Of a stretch of DNA of 64,000 bases, positions 18,474 to 27,039 are shown piece after piece. The position numbers and the translations under genes were made by a program. Location of the stretch: positions 1 through 64,000 of the forward strand of contig DASRDB010000022.1 in NCBI GenBank assembly GCA_035652815.1, written 5' to 3'. The notes beneath the pieces were generated by a model. It did not search any database, had not been told where the DNA came from, and saw only the letters and a list, made by a program, of their open reading frames with translations. How positions within the stretch are numbered: the stretch's first letter is position 1; each line of letters begins with the position of its first letter. Source of the DNA: DASRDB01 sp035652815. Lineage in GTDB: Bacteria > Chloroflexota > Ktedonobacteria > Ktedonobacterales > Ktedonobacteraceae.

Positions 18474-18798
18474 GAGTCTCTCCTCCTCTATACATCTCTT
18501 CCTTTGTACTGAAGATTGAAAAATGATAGAGTGATACCGGGTATGAGAACAACCACTCGTTCAAGCCTTCTGGGCTGCTCTACTGTCCTATAGTCAAACG
18601 GCGCAAGCATATCTTAGTGAAATAAGGTGATATGCCTGTTCGCGTTATTTCACTATGAGGGCATTAAAAAATGTTAGGAGCATTATAACATCCATACACT
18701 CAACAAGGAATAGCTAATCTATCATTTTGCCTGTGAAATGGTTCACACAATGCTCCCAATATATTCCATTTTTTCTGAAGCAAGCAAGCTGCCTGCCT
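18474..18798. promoter_or_regulatory. intergenic region with an 11-bp inverted repeat upstream of the ABC-FHA gene
   Basis: 325 bp with no gene. An exact inverted repeat TAGTGAAATAA / TTATTTCACTA occupies 18615-18625 and 18645-18655, with half-site centres 30 bp apart (about three helical turns). It lies about 140-180 nt before the ABC-FHA start and could be an operator; a transcription-stop role for the upstream gene is not excluded, but that gene reads towards it and stops at 18799. Confidence 0.35.
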
Positions 18799-20268
18799 TT
18801 ACTCACTCAGACAGGCAGCAACTTCCTCCATCATGGCCGCGAGTTCTTTACTACGTGGACTATTTAAGCGGTTAACACGACGGGTAGCGATTTTAAAGAG
18901 CAACGCTGCTTCGTAGAGCCGGGAGCGCTGGAGTATGCCTTCTATAGCTTCTTCTGATGTGCCCGCTTCAAGCATGGCATCACGGTATGCCTTCTTGAAG
19001 ACGCTCGCCCCCCCCTCGAACCATGCTCTCATGCCCTGGCGCTGATACCACATACCGCTCGGCCGTAAGTAGGCCAGGAAGTAGCCCACGTCCAGCGCGG
19101 CATCTGCCTGGCAGAAGCCATCAAAGTCAACGACAAAGACCTGGTGGCTATGAAAAAGAAGCTGGCTCGCTTTGAAGCCGCCGTGAGCGGGTCGATAGGT
19201 GTCCGGGCGCAGCGCTTCGAGGCGTTCTGCAAGCTGGTTTGCCAGCCGCTGCACCTCTGCTGCCTGCCCTGGATTATGGCCTGCGATCAAGGAAGCTCGT
19301 TCGCGGGCGCGTTTGGCTTCTTTCGCGCCGGTCCGTGGCGCACCATCAGGGTGTACGCTGCTTGTGTGCAGGCGAGCCAGCGCCCTGGCCGTCAATTGCA
19401 ATTCCTCAATCGGAATCACCAGGCGTGTGATTTCTCCGCCGCGCCCGCGCTCCATATGTGGACGCAACGCTCGCGTGCCTGTCAGCATGTGTTCGTTAGA
19501 ATCGGCAGGCTGCACCGCTTCATTAAAGGTCAGGCCTAACTCTTCCACAATTGCGAGAGGACGAGGAAGGAAAGGCGCGCCTTTTGCTTTCTGCTCATCG
19601 TACAATCGTTGTTGCAAGGTCTGGACGTCTTTTGCCTGTTGTGGATCGGCATAAACTTTGCCAAAAATGGTGAGATGCTTTCTCGTTGGCTGGTTTGCAC
19701 CCTCTTGTTCCAACTCCAATTCATAGCGAATGACACAGCGATTGGCGGGTTTATAGCGCACTGGAATGGCCTGGGCTGAAGCTACCTGCCAGCGTTCGTC
19801 TTGTAGTTGCATGCGCGCTGCTCGTTCCAATGCCGCCCGCACCTGCTCATTTGACATATCGCAGCTTGCAGCCAGGGCGGGCAGACCACTATCGGCAGGG
19901 AAGGCCTGCACGGAGAGGCCGATGGTTTCGGCGCGCAATACACCGGAAGGCTCCACTTCTATTGCTGCCTGTTCAGCCTCTGCGGAATTGAAGCGGATTT
20001 GCGCGCCATCAAGCGCCTTTTCATCCAGGGTGAGGCTGACTGCGCGATGGGGGTCGTTGGCGTGTGCCTTGTCCGGTTTGCCGATTTCGTCAACGTGGTA
20101 GATGACGGCCAGACCGCGAGCGGGTTTGCGACGCAGGTAGCGCACGAACAGGCCGGGCGTGTTGCGCGCTCCGGGAAGCAACGGACGGTGCGCCCGTTCA
20201 AACACCTGGGCCACGACATCAGGCAGATTCAGGATGGATAGGCGCATGTTGGATGTATGCAGGCTCAT
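18799..20268 (-). CDS. APH/choline-kinase-fold phosphotransferase-like protein
   Basis: A 489-aa protein whose C-terminal 250 residues fit the aminoglycoside phosphotransferase fold. The phosphate-transfer loop is AHGGFKASQLLF (His and the Lys/Ser where H-x-D-x-x-x-x-N is usual, so the catalytic Asp is replaced) and the metal motif is VDFDGF, followed by DVGYFLAYLRPSG. The N-terminal half has a basic and acidic strand pattern (VRYLRRKP, AVIYHVD). No signal peptide or membrane segment. Translation is coupled to the ATP-grasp gene before it, with start and stop overlapping by 4 bp (ATGA at 20265-20268). The missing Brenner Asp suggests a non-standard kinase or a binding protein. The substrate is unknown. 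Confidence 0.7.
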   Translation of the reverse strand: MSLHTSNMRLSILNLPDVVAQVFERAHRPLLPGARNTPGLFVRYLRRKPARGLAVIYHVDEIGKPDKAHANDPHRAVSLTLDEKALDGAQIRFNSAEAEQAAIEVEPSGVLRAETIGLSVQAFPADSGLPALAASCDMSNEQVRAALERAARMQLQDERWQVASAQAIPVRYKPANRCVIRYELELEQEGANQPTRKHLTIFGKVYADPQQAKDVQTLQQRLYDEQKAKGAPFLPRPLAIVEELGLTFNEAVQPADSNEHMLTGTRALRPHMERGRGGEITRLVIPIEELQLTARALARLHTSSVHPDGAPRTGAKEAKRARERASLIAGHNPGQAAEVQRLANQLAERLEALRPDTYRPAHGGFKASQLLFHSHQVFVVDFDGFCQADAALDVGYFLAYLRPSGMWYQRQGMRAWFEGGASVFKKAYRDAMLEAGTSEEAIEGILQRSRLYEAALLFKIATRRVNRLNSPRSKELAAMMEEVAACLSE

Positions 20269-21110
20269 GCGGTTGCCTCCGTTTCGCTTAATAATGATTC
20301 TACCAGTTGCACCAGCGCTTTATCGGCATCCGGCACGCCCCGGAAACCTGGGAAGCCGTTGACGTCCACGATGATCGGGCCTTTTGCTGTTACCAGCAGG
20401 TCTACTCCGTACAGGCGCATGTCGAAGACGCGCCCGATTTCGCGAGTGATGCGCGCCCACTCTTCCGGCAGATCCTGCGGCGCGATTGGATAATCCTCTT
20501 TTGAGGCCCCTGGCTCCAACGGGGTGCGACGACGTGCTGCGAAAATCCGGTCGCCAATCACCCAGATTTTGATATCCCAACCATCTCCTGGCGCAAACTC
20601 CTGAAGCACAACCGGCTCCCGACTCCATTGCGGAGCTAATCCTTGCAATTGTTCGATGCTGCGCACCAGGTCTACCAGGTCGCCCCGGTGACTATAATAG
20701 CTTTTGATGATGACCGGAAATTCGAGGGTGGAGAGGAAATCTTTGTCGTCTAGCAACGCTTGCAGGGTTGAAAAGCTCCAGGTGCGTGGCCAGGGGAGAT
20801 TGGCTTGATGCATGCGTTCGGCCATCAGCACTCTATCCTGGCAGGCGACTGAGGCAGCCCAGCTATTGACCACTCTTGCCCCTCGCTGTTCAAGAAAATG
20901 ACCAACCTCTAATGCCTGTGGTGCGTGGGACTTCAACAGGTAGAGATCGGCCTGCGGATGTTTCTGTTCTTCGGCGATAGCCTCATCGCCTGTGAGTGTT
21001 CGTACATCGAGTAAACGAACTGTGTGGCGCTCGCTCAATTCTTTCAGTGCTACTGCAATGACCGGATGCTGAGGGGTTTCGGGATTATCCATAATCAGAC
21101 AAATGCGCAT
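20265..21110 (-). CDS. ATP-grasp ligase-like protein (RimK-related)
   Basis: A 281-aa protein of ATP-grasp fold. The pre-ATP-grasp N-terminus reads MRICLIMDNPETPQ, the ATP-loop region is VIKSYYSHRGDL, the adenine pocket segment is VVLQEFAPGDGWDIKIW, and the metal/phosphate motif is VDVNGFPGFRGV. D-x-N-x-F-P-G also occurs in inositol polyphosphate kinases and in many unnamed bacterial ATP-grasp proteins; RimK has N-x-S-P. It is the middle gene of three co-oriented genes, 42 nt after the second ATP-grasp and overlapping the APH-like gene by 4 bp. Probably ligates or phosphorylates a small molecule or peptide; the acceptor is not known. Confidence 0.8.
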   Translation of the reverse strand: MRICLIMDNPETPQHPVIAVALKELSERHTVRLLDVRTLTGDEAIAEEQKHPQADLYLLKSHAPQALEVGHFLEQRGARVVNSWAASVACQDRVLMAERMHQANLPWPRTWSFSTLQALLDDKDFLSTLEFPVIIKSYYSHRGDLVDLVRSIEQLQGLAPQWSREPVVLQEFAPGDGWDIKIWVIGDRIFAARRRTPLEPGASKEDYPIAPQDLPEEWARITREIGRVFDMRLYGVDLLVTAKGPIIVDVNGFPGFRGVPDADKALVQLVESLLSETEATA

Positions 21111-21152
21111 AAAAATGTACCTCTCTGCTCAGTGATGACGACCTGCCAGGTG

Positions 21153-22085
21153 TTATCGAATGCTTACTGTTCCGGTATTTCCGGAAACCTGTGTTGTGTT
21201 CTGTAAAAGTTGTGCCTTCTTTTCAAGTAACTTTTGCTTGTGGCGCTCGGCTCGTTCTGCGCGTGCCAGGCGTTCTATCTCTGCGCGCTTGGCGGCGTGT
21301 AGCACGTACTCGGCCACGCGAATGACCGCTCTTGGCACGCGCCCGAAACTGGGAAAATCATTGATATCGAGAATAGCGGGGCCTTGTGGTGTTTCGACGA
21401 CATCAACGCCGTAGATGTCCAGCCCAAAGAGCTTGCCGATTTGCAGCACCAGTTTGCGTACCTGTGGTGTAAGAGGGACAAAATGTTCCTCAACCTCTGG
21501 ATGCAGAGGCGATTTTTTTGCAATGGCGGCATACACTTCGCGTCCTGTGACGTAAACTTTGATATCGAAGCCCGTGTTCTCTGCGTAGCGCTGCGCCAGG
21601 AAGAAACTCTCGTTTTCTTCAGCAATCTCTAATGCTGTGACATCGTCGGGAGTGTCGAGCCGGTAAATGCCGCGACAGGAACTACCATTGCTCGGTTTCA
21701 CAACGATTGGATACTCTTCCAGGGGGATTTGCTTCAGCAAACGGGGATGTGCTACAAAATACGTCGGTGGTATAGGCAGTCCATGCGCGCGGGCAAAGGC
21801 GGCGGCTACCGCTTTGTCCCGCACCAGTCGAATCGCTCGTGAGTTGTTGATCGTGGGAATACCTACTGCTTCTGCCGCTTCAAGTATGCTCAGCCCGGGG
21901 CCATCGGCCAGGGACTTCAATACGTAGGCGTCATAGCCCTGCTCAGCCAGATCGGTCAGGCAGGTGACAGCCGATTGAGGCTCTAACAGGTCTACCTGGT
22001 GTCCCCATTGGAGAAGTTGATCGGCAATGACCATCGGCATTGCATCGTTCCGGTACTGCTCTTCGACAATAAAGCAAAAGCGCAT
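21153..22085 (-). CDS. ATP-grasp ligase-like protein (paralogue of the next gene)
   Basis: A 310-aa ATP-grasp protein. The layout mirrors its neighbour: MRFCFIVEEQYRND at the start, NNSRAIRLVRDKAVAAAFARAHGLPIPPTYF before the ATP loop, VVKPSNGSSCRGIYRL (lysine and glycine-rich loop), and LDINDFPSFGRVP as the metal site. A basic C-terminal tail (ERLARAERAERHKQ) follows. The ATG at 22085 follows GAGGTCATT; the 26 residues before it in frame lack a good start. The two paralogues in tandem suggest successive ligations, or two half-reactions, on one substrate. There is no small peptide substrate gene nearby that I can see. Confidence 0.8.
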   Translation of the reverse strand: MRFCFIVEEQYRNDAMPMVIADQLLQWGHQVDLLEPQSAVTCLTDLAEQGYDAYVLKSLADGPGLSILEAAEAVGIPTINNSRAIRLVRDKAVAAAFARAHGLPIPPTYFVAHPRLLKQIPLEEYPIVVKPSNGSSCRGIYRLDTPDDVTALEIAEENESFFLAQRYAENTGFDIKVYVTGREVYAAIAKKSPLHPEVEEHFVPLTPQVRKLVLQIGKLFGLDIYGVDVVETPQGPAILDINDFPSFGRVPRAVIRVAEYVLHAAKRAEIERLARAERAERHKQKLLEKKAQLLQNTTQVSGNTGTVSIR

Positions 22086-22285
22086 AATGACCTCTTCTGT
22101 AGTCCGCGACAAATCCGTTGCAGCGCAAGGGAAAATGTGTTGCTCTAAGTATAGCAACTTCAATTTAGAATAACTGTTGACCGGGTCACTATAAGAGTGT
22201 GTAGTAGATTATACAATTGTTAAGCCTGGGTTAATTGCACTATAGCATATTCGGCAAGAGGAAGGAAGAGTAGGGCAGATTTCCC

Positions 22286-22316
22286 GGCGGAGAAGGTTTA
22301 ACGTCCCTTTTCCGCC
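22286..22316 (-). terminator. hairpin at the 3' end of the MraY gene
   Basis: GGCGGAAAAGG/CCTTCTCCGCC (one mismatch, 9-nt loop on the minus strand) spans the MraY stop codon. No clear U-run follows, so it may be a weak terminator or mRNA-stabilising hairpin. Confidence 0.4.
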
Positions 22317-24010
22317 GAAAAACCCAGCGTTTCTTCCTGGTGGCTCACTGGCTCATGTGGATTGGGGAGATCGGCAGGAGCCAGATTACCGGTGAGTACA
22401 GGGGGCGGGCGCAGAATCTGGTCGCGGCGCATGGGCTGCGTTTCCTGATTTTCCAGAGCGAGCCGTTCGTCGAGTTCTTCTAAAAGCCGCTTGATATCTG
22501 GACGTAGTTTGAGATTGCTTTCTGGAATGCGCGTCCATTGGGCGAGGGCTGCCGGATAGTAGCCTGCGCGGTAGCAGTAGAGGCCAAGCATGGCGCGCGC
22601 ATCGTAGATATTCATGCGCTGCCAGAGCGCCAACTCCTCGGCTGGTGTCTCGATCACATCCTCGTTGGCCTCGATGATTTCAACGAGATGATACATGCGC
22701 AGACCTATGACGCGATAAGGAAAACCGTAGAACAGGGCGAGCCGTCGCCTGCGAGGCCGGTCGGCGGGGTGTTTCCCCACAAAGTAGCGGCGCGACCAGG
22801 AACCGCTTGACCAGATGATCCAGGCCAGGATCAACGCCACGATACGAGTCAGGTAACGCTGCCAGGTTTCAGTGGCAAACACCGTCAGCACACCGAGAAT
22901 AGCAAAGGTCGCTCCTAACGCCCACGCGCCATAGACGAGACGACGCCGGTCCCAACCGAGCAGATCGAAGTGGTGATGCAATGGCGTTGCCAGAAATGGT
23001 AATGGGAACTCGGTATGTGGCACAAATTCGCCGCTGCTGGCGAAACGCAAGAGTCGCAGGCGTTTACGGAAAAATGGCGTCAAGACTTTGGCGGACATCA
23101 GAGCTGAGAGGCCTTCCAGCACAAATGCGCCGCCAATCTGGAGCAGCAATAATTCATTGCGAGAAAAGATGGCAACCATTGCAAGGATGCCGCCGAGGGC
23201 TAATGCTCCGCTGTCACCCATGTAGATTTTGGCACGTCTTTTCGCGCTGCCTCGACGTGCTGCCCACGAAGAGGGCCAGTTCCAGGGCAGGTAGCCGAGG
23301 ACGCTGCCTGCGCACAGCAAGGAAAGAATCTCCAGGACGACGCCTTCGGGATGATGTTTCGCGTCCAGCAGGCCGGTGATGATGATGCCAAAGGCCAGCG
23401 CGGTACTGAAGACTAATCCACCCGCCAGCCCATCCAGTCCATCGCTGAAATCGACCGAAAGCGAGGTAACGCTGCCGATTACGCCGGTTAAGAGCATCAG
23501 GAAGATGAGCCAGGAGAAAGGCACATGCGTAAAAAGCGGCCCAATTATATCTTTATAAATTGAGTACGGCTCTTTACCACTGCTCCAGAACCAGTAATAG
23601 AGGAAGGCGGCGGTCATTGAGATGAGCAAAACACCCGCGAATTTGGCTTTTTCTGAGAGTCCCTCGTTGCTATGAACCTTGTACCAGTCGTCGATATAGC
23701 CAACCATCATAAAACCGGCCGTCGCTCCCAGGCCGATCAGGAGCAGAGTCCATTGCTGGGCGTTCAGACTGAAGAGGAAGCCCGCGCCAATGCCCGCTAT
23801 AATGATGGCCGGAGTCATTGCCAGGCCGCCAACCAGGGGGAGTTCGATGGTTTTGATCTCTCGACCACTCGCGGGCAGGTCAGAACGGTGAGGCCCTGGC
23901 TTGAACTCACCGCTGCGAAATTTGGGGAAGAGCGTTTTTGCCAGCCAGCAAAAAATCAGGCTCAGTAACCCGCAAGTGATAAAGGTAAAGAGAAACCAGA
24001 TTGGAACCAT
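22298..24010 (-). CDS. mraY: phospho-N-acetylmuramoyl-pentapeptide transferase-like (MraY) with C-terminal extension
   Basis: A 570-aa integral membrane protein. About ten hydrophobic helices occupy residues 1-410, with the MraY/GPT landmarks in order: LPLVGGLAMTP, YIDDWYKV, VDFSDGLDGLAGG (about 186-193), GDSGALALGG and the MraY-type loop ATPLHHHFDLLGW (HHH motif). MraY moves phospho-MurNAc-pentapeptide onto undecaprenyl phosphate to make lipid I. Ordinary MraY is about 320-360 aa; here about 150 extra cytoplasmic residues follow, including a helix-rich TPR-like segment (AMLGLYCYRAGYYPAALAQW). The ATG at 24010 is used (GGGAG upstream). murE lies 87 bp upstream and an ATP-grasp gene downstream. 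Confidence 0.88.
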   Translation of the reverse strand: MVPIWFLFTFITCGLLSLIFCWLAKTLFPKFRSGEFKPGPHRSDLPASGREIKTIELPLVGGLAMTPAIIIAGIGAGFLFSLNAQQWTLLLIGLGATAGFMMVGYIDDWYKVHSNEGLSEKAKFAGVLLISMTAAFLYYWFWSSGKEPYSIYKDIIGPLFTHVPFSWLIFLMLLTGVIGSVTSLSVDFSDGLDGLAGGLVFSTALAFGIIITGLLDAKHHPEGVVLEILSLLCAGSVLGYLPWNWPSSWAARRGSAKRRAKIYMGDSGALALGGILAMVAIFSRNELLLLQIGGAFVLEGLSALMSAKVLTPFFRKRLRLLRFASSGEFVPHTEFPLPFLATPLHHHFDLLGWDRRRLVYGAWALGATFAILGVLTVFATETWQRYLTRIVALILAWIIWSSGSWSRRYFVGKHPADRPRRRRLALFYGFPYRVIGLRMYHLVEIIEANEDVIETPAEELALWQRMNIYDARAMLGLYCYRAGYYPAALAQWTRIPESNLKLRPDIKRLLEELDERLALENQETQPMRRDQILRPPPVLTGNLAPADLPNPHEPVSHQEETLGFSAEKGR

Positions 24011-24096
24011 AGTAACTCCCAAAAGTGCTTCCAAGTAGAAAACGTTATATAATTCTGAACCGTCACATGATTAATTAATAGGTAGTAAAAGAGCAA

Positions 24097-25638
24097 TTAC
24101 CGTGAGATGGCGCGCAAACGTAGTTGTGTTCGTGCTGCCTCCCGGTCATCCCAGGGAATTTTTTCCCTTCCAATTATTATACTTTGTTCATGCCCTTTTC
24201 CGGCAAGCAAAATAGTATCTCCGGTTTTCGCATGCGCAAAAGCGGTGGCGATTGCCTGCATGCGGTCAGGAATGCACAGGAAATCATACCCTTCGCGCTT
24301 GCCGATGGCTTCAGCTCCGCTGGCTATGTCTCGTAGAATCTGCTCGCGATCCTCTTCGCGAGGGTCTTCATCTGTAATAACGAAAAAATCGGTCATCTGA
24401 GCGGCGATGCGGCCCATAATAGGACGTTTTTGTATGTCGCGTTCGCCTGCTGAGCCAAAGACAACCATCAATTTGCCTGCCGTCAGAGGGCGCAAAATAG
24501 CTAGTACTTTTTGTAAGCTGTCGGGCGTATGCGCGTAATCGACGATGACCGTGAAGTCCTGCCCCTCGTCCACGCGCTCCATGCGTCCGGTGACTCCCCG
24601 CACTTCCGCTAACCCGCGCACAATCGTATCCAGGGCTATCCCCTGGCTGTAAGCAGTAGCGATAGCTGCCAGGCAATTACTCACATTAAAGCGACCGACC
24701 AGTTGTGTTTCAACCTTGATCTCGTTATCTGGCAGAATAACGCGGAAGCGGGTGCGGTCAGCTTCTAATTGCAGGTCTACCGCCCGTATTTGCGCTGGCG
24801 TGTCGATGCCATAGTCAAGGATGGGAACCCGGCAATAGGGCTGGAGAATTTCATAGGAAACATCGTCTCGATTGAGGATGGCGACAGGCTTTATACCCAG
24901 TCCTTTGTCTCGCTCGGGATCGAGCATTTCAAACAAACGAGCTTTGGCCCGGCGGTAGTTTTCGAGCGTGCCGTGAAAATCCAGGTGTTCGTGAGTGATA
25001 TTTGTCACCACTCCGATATCGAAGGCGCAGCCATGTACCCGGCCAAGCTCCAGCCCGTGAGAGGTAGCCTCAATTACGGCATGTGTCACCCTTTCGCCCA
25101 GCATGCGCCGCAGCATCTGCTGTATTTCGAGCGCTTCGAGCGTACTCTGGCGGGTGTTGTTCTTCCATTCATGTGTGTCAATCTTAAAGTTAGCAGTAGT
25201 CATCAGGCCGGTGTGTTTTCCGGCGGCGCTGAATAACTGGTGAATCAGATTGCTGGTCGTTGTCTTGCCGTCTGTTCCGGTCACGCCAATAGTACAGAGG
25301 CGCTGCGCCGGATAGCCATAAAAAGCGCAGGCGAGGTTTGCAAGGGCTACACGCACGTTCGGCACAACAATATAAGGAATGGTGAGGTCTGCCTGCTGTA
25401 GGGCTGTAAGCTCTGGTCCCAGTGCGGCAACCGCTCCTCGGAATGCAGCATCTTGTATATAAGCGCGCCCATCCGTATGCGTTCCTGGTACGGCAATGAA
25501 AAGCGAACCTGGAGAAACAGTTCGCGAGTCGTATGCCAGGGAAGTGATGTCGAGAGAGGCAATGGCTTCTTTGTCAGCCACACCGAGCCAGTTTATAGGG
25601 CTATTTTCCAGGGCAGAAATTAGCGCTTGTAATTGCAT
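24097..25638 (-). CDS. murE: UDP-N-acetylmuramyl-tripeptide synthetase (MurE-type ligase)
   Basis: A 513-aa Mur ligase. The domains are an N-terminal UDP-MurNAc-binding part (about 1-100), the central ATPase with P-loop GVTGTDGKTTTSNL (about 113-126), HAVIEATSHGLELGRV (the SSHGL-type motif), TNITHEHLDFHGT, and the C-terminal domain with VDYAHTPDSLQKVL and GSAGERD. The amino-acid-selecting loop reads ITDEDPREED where DNPR (DAP) or DNPA-type loops (Lys) occur in better-known enzymes. The third residue of the stem peptide is therefore uncertain. The final GKGHEQ is present. The ATG at 25638 follows TAGGA. It lies 13 nt downstream of the Qng1-type gene. Confidence 0.9.
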   Translation of the reverse strand: MQLQALISALENSPINWLGVADKEAIASLDITSLAYDSRTVSPGSLFIAVPGTHTDGRAYIQDAAFRGAVAALGPELTALQQADLTIPYIVVPNVRVALANLACAFYGYPAQRLCTIGVTGTDGKTTTSNLIHQLFSAAGKHTGLMTTANFKIDTHEWKNNTRQSTLEALEIQQMLRRMLGERVTHAVIEATSHGLELGRVHGCAFDIGVVTNITHEHLDFHGTLENYRRAKARLFEMLDPERDKGLGIKPVAILNRDDVSYEILQPYCRVPILDYGIDTPAQIRAVDLQLEADRTRFRVILPDNEIKVETQLVGRFNVSNCLAAIATAYSQGIALDTIVRGLAEVRGVTGRMERVDEGQDFTVIVDYAHTPDSLQKVLAILRPLTAGKLMVVFGSAGERDIQKRPIMGRIAAQMTDFFVITDEDPREEDREQILRDIASGAEAIGKREGYDFLCIPDRMQAIATAFAHAKTGDTILLAGKGHEQSIIIGREKIPWDDREAARTQLRLRAISR

Positions 25639-25650
25639 GACTTTCCTAAT

Positions 25651-26727
25651 CTAGTAAAAGATGGTTCGGGTGCGATGATAGGGCCGCATATCGGGAATAT
25701 CCTGGCTGAGATGCCATAAGCGCTGGTCGATCTCGGCGGCTGTCAGATGCAGGTCTCTTTCTTCCGCCAGCTTTTGCCGCAGCATTTCGCAGGCCCAGAC
25801 GGTTGCCGCGCGAATCTCCACTTCCTCTTCGCTGCCTGCCGGGATCAATTCCTGTCTATCAACACGATTTGCCAGCGTTGGATGATATTCCAGGACGCCG
25901 AAATGACGCAAAATCTGAGGCAGCTTGTAATCCGCGAAGATGGTCAGTGAATCCAGGTCGGAAAATGCCCCCCAATGCTCTCCGGCAAATGCGCCGTAGA
26001 GATCAGCTACGCAAATTTGCGCTCGCTTGTAGAAGCGAACTGTTCTATTCCTATATATTGCGGTGTCATTAAATGATGAGAAACGCTCTGCCAGTAGCAG
26101 CGCCAGCGTTACTGCGCTTCCATTCGCTTCCTCAATGGCATGGATAAATTGACCATCGTATGCTTCCAGAAGGACACGTCCAACCTCGCGCGCATTCTCC
26201 AGGCGCTGTTCAAACAGTGGAATGGTGACCGGGGTATCCTTATTGTTCGGAGAAACGCCGCGAAAGATATGTTCCAGGTCAGCTTTGCTCATGGTACTGA
26301 GGTAATGAGCGTCCCAGAGCGGAATGCCCTCTTCAACAGCGCGGGTAAGAGCCGCCGCTTCCGCCCAGTAGCCATTCAATAGCTCGCCTTTATATTCGAT
26401 CTGCCAGCGCGGTTGACCCTTTTCGGCCCAGAAACAAAAGTTCAGCGCGTCCAGCAGCAGCACCCAGTTGACGGTACGCTCGCTGCCATCGTTGAAATGA
26501 TAGCGTTCGTACCATGTTGGCATGCTGGATGGTTGTCCTTGTGAGTGTCCCGCTGTATTGAGCAGGGTTACAACTTTATCGAGTGAATCCGTATTTATCC
26601 AGACGCGTTCTCCCTCCTCAACGACTGGTAGTGTGCTGGTAAGCACATCCAACCGGTCTGGCTCGGGAGGGAGAAGCAGAAAATCTTTTTCAGTATCTTG
26701 TTCGTAATGTTCCAGACTATCTCGCAT
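25651..26727 (-). CDS. queuosine salvage protein (Qng1/DUF2419 family)
   Basis: A 358-aa protein. It matches the Q-salvage glycosylase family by its spaced motifs: VNWVLLLDALNFCFW, YWAEAAALTRAVEEGIPLWDA, LLLAERFSSFNDTA, FYKRAQICVADLYGAF and FADYKLPQILRHFGVLEY. This family is known in eukaryotes (C9orf64) and scattered bacteria, where it releases queuine from queuosine nucleosides for reuse in tRNA-Gua34 modification. There is no signal peptide or membrane helix. AAAGGAG precedes the ATG. It heads the minus-strand run that continues with murE 13 nt downstream, but I see no functional link between Q salvage and the cell-wall genes. Confidence 0.85.
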   Translation of the reverse strand: MRDSLEHYEQDTEKDFLLLPPEPDRLDVLTSTLPVVEEGERVWINTDSLDKVVTLLNTAGHSQGQPSSMPTWYERYHFNDGSERTVNWVLLLDALNFCFWAEKGQPRWQIEYKGELLNGYWAEAAALTRAVEEGIPLWDAHYLSTMSKADLEHIFRGVSPNNKDTPVTIPLFEQRLENAREVGRVLLEAYDGQFIHAIEEANGSAVTLALLLAERFSSFNDTAIYRNRTVRFYKRAQICVADLYGAFAGEHWGAFSDLDSLTIFADYKLPQILRHFGVLEYHPTLANRVDRQELIPAGSEEEVEIRAATVWACEMLRQKLAEERDLHLTAAEIDQRLWHLSQDIPDMRPYHRTRTIFY

Positions 26728-26878
26728 GAAAGAAAACTCCTTTATCTCTGGATGAGCAAGAAGCTTGCCAGAGTTCCTATCGATTGTACCGATAATGTCT
26801 TATTTCGTCAATCTTCTCACTCTGAATTACCAGGAAAAAGGCCTGACAGGAAGCTGAGCTTTGTGGACAATAGTACCA

Positions 26879-26907
26879 TTACACAGGATATATGCTTGTG
26901 GTAATAT
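26879..26907 (+). promoter_or_regulatory. sigma-70-like promoter before the amino-acid permease
   Basis: TTACAC (26879-26884), 17-nt spacer, TAATAT (26902-26907), giving a leader of about 125 nt before the TTG start. It lies in the 312-bp divergent gap 26728-27039, in which I see no other gene. Confidence 0.5.
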
Positions 26908-27039
26908 AGGCATCAATAGAAGCAAATCATTTTTGAAGGGAGGGATAGATACTACAAACGCCTGGCCTTTAACGCGAAATGACGTGTTCATTGTACCCTA
27001 CCCAGTTGCATCGTATCAATTCATTATGGGAGGTGTCCC

